A stretch of DNA of 19,074 nucleotides, from assembly GCA_002496635.1 (NCBI GenBank), contig DAKQ01000103.1, positions 9,773 to 28,846 on the forward strand. Direction: 5' to 3'. The notes beneath the pieces were generated by a model. It ran no database searches. It saw only the letters and a list, made by a program, of their open reading frames with translations, and had not been told where the DNA came from. Made by a program: the position numbers and the translations under genes. How positions within the stretch are numbered: position 1 is the first letter of the stretch; every line of letters begins with the position of its first letter. This document shows, piece by piece, positions 7,301 to 14,328 of the stretch. This stretch comes from Euryarchaeota archaeon UBA82 (GTDB lineage: Archaea; Thermoplasmatota; Poseidoniia; Poseidoniales; Poseidoniaceae).

Positions 7301-9063
7301 CTAGTGGCATTGAATTGCCAGACTTTGGTGAAGGAGAGGGTGTAGAAGCGCTTTCATTCTTCCTCGGAGACGTGGTTGATTTAGGCAGTTTAGTCAACGA
7401 TCTTGTATACGGGCTCGTCGTTGATATTGGTGATTCTTCAGGAGAACAAGCCGATGTTGCTTATGGATTGGACATGGTCACAGGTGAAAGTTTTGACCTC
7501 ATAGCAGACATGCGTAAAGGGTCCGTTCCGACTGGAACTCCTGAATGGCAACACGGTCTTGACATACAGGCAACAGAGCGAACAGTTCTTGACTTCAATC
7601 TCTCGCGTCTCCCAGAATTTACTCAATCGAGTCGAACCATTGTCTCCGATATTCTTGTGGATTACACTATTGATGAGTCTGAAGCGGAAGTCATTCGCCA
7701 AGAATTCGCCCAAACAAATCTCAGTTTTGCAAATGTATTAATCGAGTCACTTGATGACGGTATTATCACTGAAAAAGATCTCAAAGGGATTGATGTAGAT
7801 CTGCTTGAAGAACTAGGGGTTACCTTCGAAACGCGACGAAGTTGGCATATCCGAACATGGCTTCCTCAACTTCCATCCGGAAGTATTGAAATCGACTATA
7901 TTTTCACTCTCGTCGATGAGGTTCCAACTTACGATTTTGAAATGAATTTAGAAGATTGGTTACCGGCGGAAGAACGATTCTATTTCACAATGGACGGTAT
8001 TCAAAAGTCTTCAGTTGATCTCCAAATCTTTGGATTGGATACGTCAACTTCACGGGATGTGTCGGTAACAGCATTATTTTCACGTCAAGAGAATCTCACA
8101 GTACCTCGATTGTCGGTGGACATGAGTTATGATATCGGTCAACGATTGGATTACGTATACGCAGTTTTCAATGACAAAGAGAACAAGGTCCGTGCTGAAA
8201 CCTTCCTTGTAGGTGTTCCTCAACAAACAAAGTTTTCAGCGACGATTGGAGACGTTTTACTCCTCGATGTTGATGTCCCTCAGGAATTCCGCGTAGGGGA
8301 AACGAGCGTTCAATCGATGATGATTCAACAGCATCGCTTCGTCGATGGCTTTTGGTGGCCTGCTACAACATTCTTCAGAGATGTACCTTCAGAGATGTAT
8401 CTTGCAGCCGAACCAGATCAACGACTTGATATTCGCAAAGAAACCTCATTCCAAGGAATGATGACGCTGGATTATGCTTCAAATTCTGACAAGATGGACA
8501 TGTATATCGAAGCCTCTGGTAGAGCCATTGATGCGAAAGGGGATACTCTGATGATGGCTACGAATTTACCTAGAACGTTCAAGTTGGAAACAACGGATGA
8601 TTGGGGTGTTCGAATTGTGAGTTCTGGAGATGGTGTTGAAGAACTTTACATGCGACAAACAAATGTTCCTGGGGCGCCAGGAGTGTTCCTAGATCGTTTT
8701 GAAATCATAGGTGAAGATCTCAAAGGTGCAACGATTACAATTCATCGTCCGCTCGGATATCCAGTAATTATCATCGATGATATCACCACAGGACGTCTCG
8801 TTTCAAGTGCTGAAGTTCATGTTCAACCAGGTGAATACGCTCCACTGTTTGGAGACCTCGAAGTCGATGGTAGGGGTGTTCTTCTCGATGCTCAGTTTAC
8901 AGGATTTATCCCAACGTCAACATCGATTGGCGTAAATGGTGTTGTAACAGATTTGTCAGTCGTAAGTACGCTTACAGGTGGTTCTGTGGAAACACGACAC
9001 ATCTTGGTTGTTGAACCAATTACATCGGGTGTTGCATCGGTACTAGCAATGATATTTGGGTGA
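4393..9063 (+). CDS. Giant secreted beta-rich protein of unknown function
   Basis: A 1556-residue protein that I do not recognise. It has an N-terminal signal sequence (basic region to residue 20, hydrophobic 21-38, VQA then D40) and otherwise looks like exported beta-strand repeats rich in Asp, Ser and Thr. A short motif of the form [L/V]P-x(2,3)-[F/L/M]-x-[L/V] recurs near residues 302, 598, 837, 956, 1275, 1295, 1331 and 1392, which suggests repeated structural units. DIDGDNVDD (201-209) looks like a calcium loop. Only three cysteines are seen in the mature part (C371, C391, C671). The C-terminus is mildly hydrophobic but too short for a clear membrane helix, so it may be released or held by a partner. 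There is no Shine-Dalgarno before ATG 4393; the start is chosen because it gives a normal signal peptide. The next gene is coupled to this stop codon. Confidence 0.8.
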   Translation: MVEEAIRLIRPGLKQPKRGRLALFLVLVMLIPLFQPVQADLTVRQDDFGLLETLSDVMALQESSDDSVVAAGASTSALALVEAAKRESQAGDPLDDATQYLNNVELRDTSPLPEDHPRPYEILSDTNSQPDGWPNNLLQTLFSLDAVSLTDPLAVGINTYALYVNYSSRNSGPQYEAWDYGTFTGELFVGTDLVLFENYIDIDGDNVDDVSISLTVLGLFQLNQGFGFEPPLDPFNPFSVVPDTIWLRPTFQWKINQLNENDPLWDEMAHMEISLLKGLAFDSAIQDSQSYALVLDTRLTQPPSDFRLEVGIQEFRFSISGAVTNIVQLLTDFISGGALPSDALTLTSVSAPYAIGIRNPNSDSSNLQTECDTDYYDVINDHDADSEFHKCGFGIGIGFIEFDEVDVNGQADIIDMGYIDVGFHPERGSNVLPEEVDLTLRNDNLGDNTFDTVELYSNVGADLWLHYFEDRSNTIEGDTFGNVSDSRLWIRGIPSGTLPQEEIDAIFTTIGEAPGSVNLPGDMPDRLSFIVAIKNFTGDSTTNQNDLPLPVNPAAPPATLIMIAGTERIESLTYDSTMKRGGYENDVSSIRISVSNLPEVLVLKGSFQLSETGVSRVNFNNPNLNTIAQILDNALLTLVEIVLDLGSILNGLPDAIVGTAGTSGGSIEVICLTQVKQTWSDGSVRSPSSLGEIALAIGSSDHPWFSSSDHILLSEDTSIATIAGRDGPVSPLVPVAMSIRVSNISRVFQSFDAITSERTLELIGQQSGALLIGHIRHNGHDIDNVTSQSARISNRPGDLTVVQDPNKLVYSASEPIGTITYGGQEDKQRNAIRLEGLPAAFQLNLGDSIGFEADTPIDSITVQMTNATTPLTMDGDHFRFWVNSDTSEASLSARISNVQSVQRFSPLNPNSTGPEGSARYSLQRQTSTPFNIVMEDVSNYDDPFLGLNGMMRLDPLPANLEIVLPSDVDSSGIELPDFGEGEGVEALSFFLGDVVDLGSLVNDLVYGLVVDIGDSSGEQADVAYGLDMVTGESFDLIADMRKGSVPTGTPEWQHGLDIQATERTVLDFNLSRLPEFTQSSRTIVSDILVDYTIDESEAEVIRQEFAQTNLSFANVLIESLDDGIITEKDLKGIDVDLLEELGVTFETRRSWHIRTWLPQLPSGSIEIDYIFTLVDEVPTYDFEMNLEDWLPAEERFYFTMDGIQKSSVDLQIFGLDTSTSRDVSVTALFSRQENLTVPRLSVDMSYDIGQRLDYVYAVFNDKENKVRAETFLVGVPQQTKFSATIGDVLLLDVDVPQEFRVGETSVQSMMIQQHRFVDGFWWPATTFFRDVPSEMYLAAEPDQRLDIRKETSFQGMMTLDYASNSDKMDMYIEASGRAIDAKGDTLMMATNLPRTFKLETTDDWGVRIVSSGDGVEELYMRQTNVPGAPGVFLDRFEIIGEDLKGATITIHRPLGYPVIIIDDITTGRLVSSAEVHVQPGEYAPLFGDLEVDGRGVLLDAQFTGFIPTSTSIGVNGVVTDLSVVSTLTGGSVETRHILVVEPITSGVASVLAMIFG

Positions 9064-9064
9064 T
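9059..9064 (+). promoter_or_regulatory. Shine-Dalgarno overlapping the stop of the giant secreted protein
   Basis: GGTGAT (GGGTGAT including base 9058) contains the TGA stop of the upstream gene and lies four bases before ATG 9069. It matches the 3' half of the GAGGTGAT element seen before nuoB and nuoD, which supports ATG 9069 over the in-frame GTG at 9060. Confidence 0.55.
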
Positions 9065-9068
9065 TACA

Positions 9069-9713
9069 ATGGAAGATGAACTTGTTGTACATGAGGATGA
9101 TATTATCGCCTCAAAGCCGTTGGGATTGTTGGCAACATCTCAACGCCAGGAAGCCTTTGCAATGGGATTGGATCTCAATGACCCTGAACAAGCAGAAGCA
9201 TACATGCAAGCCCAAGAAGCAGCTCTTTTTGTCAAAGAACGTATTCGAAATATCAACCCTGCACGTGTTGCCATTGCAGGTTTGATCATGCTCCTACTTG
9301 TCGGACTTATCGCAAGCGGATGGTATTGGGTTCTTCCACGAGATGATGTTGAAGTTGAAACCATCTACATGCAGCGCGGAGGCCATCTGGTCATGTCAGA
9401 ACTCTTTAACGACGGAAGTCGAGCAATTACTGACGTTACAGTCCAGGTTGAATTCCAAGATGAGTTTGGCAATCTTATCCAAGAGATGAGGATTGATGTT
9501 GATGAAGTTGCTTCGCACTCCTCTCTTGCCGGTGATGATTTGGAAATGATTGTCCTTGGCTATACTGTATGGGACGAATATATTCTGAAAGTTTCTGTTA
9601 CGTGGACCTCTTTTGACAACAGAGTCCATACAGAAACATGGTCGCATGTTATCGGCGAATGGGCATCAGAACGCTTCGTCGATCAGTGTGATACGACAAC
9701 CAAATTGTTCTGA
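9069..9713 (+). CDS. Small single-pass membrane protein with external beta-domain
   Basis: A 214-residue protein with an acidic, helical cytosolic N-terminus of about 64 residues (including DPEQAEAYMQAQEAALFVKE), one membrane helix at about 66-87 (AIAGLIMLLLVGLIASGWYW) and an external domain of about 120 residues. The external part starts with LVMSELFNDGSRAITDVTVQVEF, typical of FxLYD/CARDB-like beta-sandwiches in which an 'N-x-G' turn precedes a V-x-V-x-V strand. The basic NPAR before the helix and the acidic residues after it suggest the N-terminus is inside. Its ribosome binding site sits on the stop codon of the giant secreted protein, so the two are probably made together; it may anchor or export that protein, but this is inference. 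The GTG at 9060 is an alternative start adding three residues. Confidence 0.78.
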   Translation: MEDELVVHEDDIIASKPLGLLATSQRQEAFAMGLDLNDPEQAEAYMQAQEAALFVKERIRNINPARVAIAGLIMLLLVGLIASGWYWVLPRDDVEVETIYMQRGGHLVMSELFNDGSRAITDVTVQVEFQDEFGNLIQEMRIDVDEVASHSSLAGDDLEMIVLGYTVWDEYILKVSVTWTSFDNRVHTETWSHVIGEWASERFVDQCDTTTKLF

Positions 9714-9759
9714 TATACGTGGAAACACATTACCCATAGCGATAAATGCGTCTTGTAAC

Positions 9760-9766
9760 GGAGGAG
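9760..9766 (+). promoter_or_regulatory. Shine-Dalgarno of the subtilase gene
   Basis: GGAGGAG is a strong ribosome binding site seven bases before ATG 9774. An in-frame GTG at 9771 is only four bases away, and an ATG at 9769 runs straight into TGA, so ATG 9774 is preferred. Confidence 0.65.
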
Positions 9767-9773
9767 AAATGTG

Positions 9774-12700
9774 ATGAGACATCAATGGAGGCCAGCACTC
9801 GGAATCTTGCTGATTCTTTTGTTGAGTCCTTGGAGCAGTTTTATCGAAACAGAACCAGAGGAATCAACCACTCTGGTTGGTGATGAATTTGAACAATTCT
9901 CTATCCGGACAGATGCTTATTCAGATTTTGTTGGAGAACTTGATTCAACTATTGCACAGGAACAACGGGCAATAGAAGCCGATTCGCGAATAGGGGTGTT
10001 TACGATACATGGACTGGAAACCTCACGGCCTTTGTCCAGTGACGTTCTTGAACCTCGTAATGATGTCCGACTTTTCCTTGTGAATAACGATCGTAATTTG
10101 ATCGATGTGCGTTCTGAGATTTCTGAAATTCAAGGTATTGAAGTTCGAGAATATATTTCACCTTCTGGTTTACTTATACAAGGGACCGTTGATGGGTTCA
10201 ATTCAGCAATGGATGTTGATGGTATCGAGGGTCAACTCCTCGTTCCATTGGCTATGTTCCTTGACGATGTATTCCTCGATACCATGCTGTTTGAACAGGG
10301 AACTGCAACTCTTGTTGGACAAGAGATACGCCTTGAAGGGTGGAGAGACGAACAAACACTCGACGTAATCTCGATAGAGGATTCACTTGGCTCAACCATT
10401 GAACAAGATCTCAACGATGTCGCTACTCTCGCTATGGATGAAGTCGTTAAGTTGGATGATGGGCGATACAGGGGTCTTCTTTTCGTCGATGATGTCCTTG
10501 ATATTGTCCGTCAACCTTCAGTCATGTGGTTACGTTACGAGCCCCAAATGGCGTTTAGTAACGACCAATCAAAGAATCATATGAAGATCACAACCATGCG
10601 TTCGTATTTCACAACAGATCTTGATGGTTCTGGGCAAATAGTAGCGGTTGCTGATTCAGGATTGGATGAAGATCACGGCGATTTCGGTACACGTGTTGTT
10701 GGTAATTTTGATGTTATTGGAGATGGCTCTACTGCAGACAAGCACTCTGGACATGGGACTCACGTTGCCTGTACTGTACTTGGGGACGGTAGCAAAGGCG
10801 GCTATGCTGGCGTCGCCCCTGATGCTGAACTGTATTTCCAAGCAATGGAGAATGATAATACAGGCAACTTCCAATCACCTTCACTCAATTATCTTCTCAA
10901 TACGGCATACAATTCTGGTGCTCGTATCCATACAAATTCGTGGGGCTCCTCAGCAGCATCAAACCAAGGCAAGTATACCTCTGAATCAGAGGATGTTGAT
11001 GATAGAGCCAACAATTACGATCGTGTCTACAATGGTGTTGAAGGTCTAACAATTCTCTTTGCAGCTGGTAACGATGGTCCAAACGCAGGTACAGTGAGCT
11101 CTCCATCTACTGCAAAAAACAGCATAACTGTAGGCAATCATCAAGGAAGATACAATGGAGCTCCTGATAACTTGATGTCAGGCTCATCCCGCGGACCAAC
11201 AGATGATGGACGAATCAAACCAGATATTATCGCGCCAGGTGGCTATATCCGTTCATGTCGAGCTCAAGAGGCACAAGACACTGGAGGGTCCTCCTGGCAA
11301 TCAACATGGTATCTCGAGTATACTGGCACCTCGATGGCGACACCAAACGCAGCAGGCGCTTCTGCTCTTGTTCGTGAATATCTCCTCGAAATCGCTCAAC
11401 GTCCTTCACCTCAGGGCGCTTTGATCAAAGCACTGTTGGTTCTCGGGGCTCAAGACATCAATAGCCGAGATATTCCAAATAACGATGAAGGGTGGGGCCG
11501 AGTAAATCTCAAAGAAACACTTGCTCCTTCCCAAGGGCGTGGGATTTGGGTCGATGACCGGTCTGTATTGTCCAATACGGGCCAATCCAAATCGTATGTT
11601 TTCAATGTAACATTTGCCAATTCACAACTGAAAACAGTTCTTGCATGGTCCGATGCTCGTGGAAGTCGATTTTCCAGTAATCAACTCGTTAATGACTTGG
11701 ATTTAGAAGTCGAATCACCAGATGGTACAATCTATCTTGGAAATGATTTTGCGAGTGGCCGCTCTACTACTGGTGGCACCAAAGATGACGTAAACAATCT
11801 CGAGGTTGTGCTTATCGATGCTGCAATGAAAGGAATTTGGACTGTCCGAGTCAAAGATGGTTTGCATGGGGGAAGCAACACGCAACCCTTCGCCATTGCA
11901 GTATCTGGTCAAGGTGTGAACGATTTACGCCCAGATCCTCAAGTGGTTGCCAATTCGATGCTCCTCAATGTCTCAATTCCGCAAGTTGGGGATCAGGTCC
12001 GATTGACAACAGAAGTGTTCAATGCAGGAAACATCAAGGCAGAATCAGTAGATCTTGCTTTTGTCATCGATGGTGTTGAAGAAGATCGAAAAACAGTTGA
12101 TATCAATCCAGGTGCATCACGACAGTCAACATGGTACTGGACACCAACTCAATCTGGAACTGCAACACTTGAACTGAGAATTGATCCAGATGATGCAATT
12201 GATGAAATTCAAGAAAACAACAACCTTCTCACGACAATTGTTGACGTTACTGCACCGGGTGTTAAAGTGACGTCAAATGTGACTGAGCAAACTGTTCAAT
12301 ATGCAAGCCAAACAACCGCTTCTTGGGATTTAACTCTCGAAAATACAGCATTGTTGGAAACAAATGCGTCGATAGATATTCTTGGAGTATCGCGTGTGTC
12401 TGATGGAACAAGCGTACCTTGGTATGTTGGTATGACTGCTTCAAATTTTACACTCCAAGGAAAAGGCAAGGCTTCTATCGCAGTTACAATTGTTTATCCT
12501 GAAGCCCCTGAGCCAGGAATGTATCAAATCAATCTCGTTGGAATTGATGTTGATAATGGCATTACGTATCCGTATCAATTGTACCTTCATGTATTGGATA
12601 TTCCAGAATTCAGAATTGAGTATGATTACACGATTGTTCCAGTTCATCCTGCTAATCCAACCAACTTATCGGTTCGAGTTTACAATGACGGAAACACCGA

Positions 12701-14261
12701 AATTGGATACGATTTATTTTTGGAAGCCCCTTCTGGATGGAGTGCTGGATTCCAAGATCTTGGTAGCGAGCCTGGAGCATCGTCTGGCTCGACCGGCCTC
12801 ATCGCAAAACAAGGCCAGAAGGATGTTGAATTACAATTCATCCCGCCGCAAGTATCCACTGCTGCGGGGGCGGAGCGCATGGTACGCCTGACAGCTATTT
12901 CTCAAACAGATCCTTCTCAAACATGGGAAATCGATATTCCAATTCGAATAAAGGAAGTCCGGGATGTTGAGATTTTATTAGAATCTGGAATTGGAACACC
13001 CCGTCCAGACGCAACAGTGAATCTTCTGTTTACGATTGAAAACAGAGGAAACGTCGATATCACATTCGAGCCCAGCATGTCGTTACCAACGGGTTGGCAA
13101 GTACAATCCACACTTCAGCCAATTGAGATGGCATGGACCGATAATTCGAAGAATATCCTCATCAGTATAGTAGGAAATGGTGACGCCCTTTCAGGGCAAA
13201 TCACGCTTAATTTAGACAATGGTTCAGATCGATATTCATGGAGTAGCGAACTTGAAGTTCTTGCTTTACCACAGCCAGAACTCACATTCAAGAGTTTGGA
13301 ATTCGAAGATGGCCGTAGCTTCGATCACCCATTTGGTCCAGGTTCACATCCTGCGGATCAGGAACTAACCTTCACCTGGCTTCTGACCAACGATGCTGAA
13401 ACAATATGGAGGCCTGATGTTTCAATCTCCCTCTCGCAAGGTCTCTTCGGGGATTGTCTCGATGTGACTCAAGTTGCATCGGGCGATGTTGTGCCGGTTG
13501 TTTGTTCGATCATCATACCATCAACTGTAGAAGTCGGCTCACAACCCGATTTTAGTTTCACACTTTCAGGAGATGAAGTTTTACTCACTGAGGAAACAAG
13601 CCTCCTCGTTGCTGAAAGCCGAGGGGTTGATTGGAAAATTACTGGGCTTTCAAGCATTGATGATTCGGGTTCTGGAACACTTCAGGTTCGTTTGACAAAT
13701 ACTGGTAACGTTCCCCTTTCACATAGACTTGAAATCCAAACCAGCGAAGGTCTAACAGCGGCTCTTGTGGAAGAAGATATTGTGAACATGGTCGCAGGTG
13801 ATTCACAGCAATTTACTGTGGTAATCTCGGGATCAGCCACTGGTACACAGCAACTAACATTCCAACTTACGGGAACACAAGAAGTGGCCAATCCAACGAC
13901 AAATGTTGATATCGACATTACTGCTAAATTTACTGAATCTTCCTCGAATAGCCAGACGCTCTTGTACTCAAGCATTGGAATTATTCTGTTCGTAATTGTC
14001 CTTCTTTGTTCCGTTCTTCTCACTCGTTTCAAGAAAGAATCAGAAGTCATTTCCCTCGAACAAAAAGTAACCCCACCCCTCGTTCAACAACAATCAGCAC
14101 TAATGTGCTGGTCATGCAGAGGGCAAATTACAGGACCAATGCAAGGGTGCCCAGGTTGTGGTGCTCGATATCATAGAAATGGTACTGCAAATTGCGATGT
14201 TCAAAGTCTTGAAGCATGTACAAATTGTGGGGCGAGCGTCGAACAGTTTGTTCTTGCATAA
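9774..14261 (+). CDS. Membrane-anchored subtilisin-like protease (S8) with CARDB stalk and cytosolic zinc tail
   Basis: A 1495-residue surface serine protease. Order: N-terminal export signal (about 1-25); long pro-region (about 60-262); S8 catalytic domain (about 280-585) with D294 in VADSGLD, H327 in SGHGTH, the oxyanion N433 in AAGNDG and S520 in GTSMATP, all intact; a beta-barrel of the kind that follows Kp43-like subtilases (about 590-712); a clear CARDB domain (about 725-828, VFNAGN, ending DEIQENNN); several further CARDB/NEW3-like domains to about 1385; one membrane helix (about 1396-1418); and a cytosolic tail with a C4HC3 set of zinc ligands (C1445, C1448, C1459, C1462, H1467, C1474, C1482, C1485). 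It probably degrades proteins at the cell surface. Neighbouring genes code for other surface proteins with the same beta-modules. Activity is inferred from the intact triad; the tail's role is unknown. Confidence 0.93.
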   Translation: MRHQWRPALGILLILLLSPWSSFIETEPEESTTLVGDEFEQFSIRTDAYSDFVGELDSTIAQEQRAIEADSRIGVFTIHGLETSRPLSSDVLEPRNDVRLFLVNNDRNLIDVRSEISEIQGIEVREYISPSGLLIQGTVDGFNSAMDVDGIEGQLLVPLAMFLDDVFLDTMLFEQGTATLVGQEIRLEGWRDEQTLDVISIEDSLGSTIEQDLNDVATLAMDEVVKLDDGRYRGLLFVDDVLDIVRQPSVMWLRYEPQMAFSNDQSKNHMKITTMRSYFTTDLDGSGQIVAVADSGLDEDHGDFGTRVVGNFDVIGDGSTADKHSGHGTHVACTVLGDGSKGGYAGVAPDAELYFQAMENDNTGNFQSPSLNYLLNTAYNSGARIHTNSWGSSAASNQGKYTSESEDVDDRANNYDRVYNGVEGLTILFAAGNDGPNAGTVSSPSTAKNSITVGNHQGRYNGAPDNLMSGSSRGPTDDGRIKPDIIAPGGYIRSCRAQEAQDTGGSSWQSTWYLEYTGTSMATPNAAGASALVREYLLEIAQRPSPQGALIKALLVLGAQDINSRDIPNNDEGWGRVNLKETLAPSQGRGIWVDDRSVLSNTGQSKSYVFNVTFANSQLKTVLAWSDARGSRFSSNQLVNDLDLEVESPDGTIYLGNDFASGRSTTGGTKDDVNNLEVVLIDAAMKGIWTVRVKDGLHGGSNTQPFAIAVSGQGVNDLRPDPQVVANSMLLNVSIPQVGDQVRLTTEVFNAGNIKAESVDLAFVIDGVEEDRKTVDINPGASRQSTWYWTPTQSGTATLELRIDPDDAIDEIQENNNLLTTIVDVTAPGVKVTSNVTEQTVQYASQTTASWDLTLENTALLETNASIDILGVSRVSDGTSVPWYVGMTASNFTLQGKGKASIAVTIVYPEAPEPGMYQINLVGIDVDNGITYPYQLYLHVLDIPEFRIEYDYTIVPVHPANPTNLSVRVYNDGNTEIGYDLFLEAPSGWSAGFQDLGSEPGASSGSTGLIAKQGQKDVELQFIPPQVSTAAGAERMVRLTAISQTDPSQTWEIDIPIRIKEVRDVEILLESGIGTPRPDATVNLLFTIENRGNVDITFEPSMSLPTGWQVQSTLQPIEMAWTDNSKNILISIVGNGDALSGQITLNLDNGSDRYSWSSELEVLALPQPELTFKSLEFEDGRSFDHPFGPGSHPADQELTFTWLLTNDAETIWRPDVSISLSQGLFGDCLDVTQVASGDVVPVVCSIIIPSTVEVGSQPDFSFTLSGDEVLLTEETSLLVAESRGVDWKITGLSSIDDSGSGTLQVRLTNTGNVPLSHRLEIQTSEGLTAALVEEDIVNMVAGDSQQFTVVISGSATGTQQLTFQLTGTQEVANPTTNVDIDITAKFTESSSNSQTLLYSSIGIILFVIVLLCSVLLTRFKKESEVISLEQKVTPPLVQQQSALMCWSCRGQITGPMQGCPGCGARYHRNGTANCDVQSLEACTNCGASVEQFVLA

Positions 14262-14313
14262 TTCGTGAACAGGAAAGGACATCCTTTTGATAGGTCAACA
14301 CCTCCCGTTGAAT

Positions 14314-14322
14314 AGGAGAGGG
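14314..14322 (+). promoter_or_regulatory. Shine-Dalgarno favouring a TTG start at 14329
   Basis: AGGAGAGGG ends six bases before TTG 14329. Two other in-frame TTG codons exist: 14287, with AGGAAAGGA about seven bases upstream, and 14308, with no good site. The 14329 start gives a signal peptide of ordinary length, so it is preferred, but 14287 is not excluded. Confidence 0.45.
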
Positions 14323-14328
14323 ATATTT

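Noticed and set aside
9711..9760. TATA-like GATATAC just after the small membrane protein gene as a subtilase promoter
   Set aside because: The distance to the gene is plausible, but there is no upstream purine-rich BRE and the match is too short to separate from chance.
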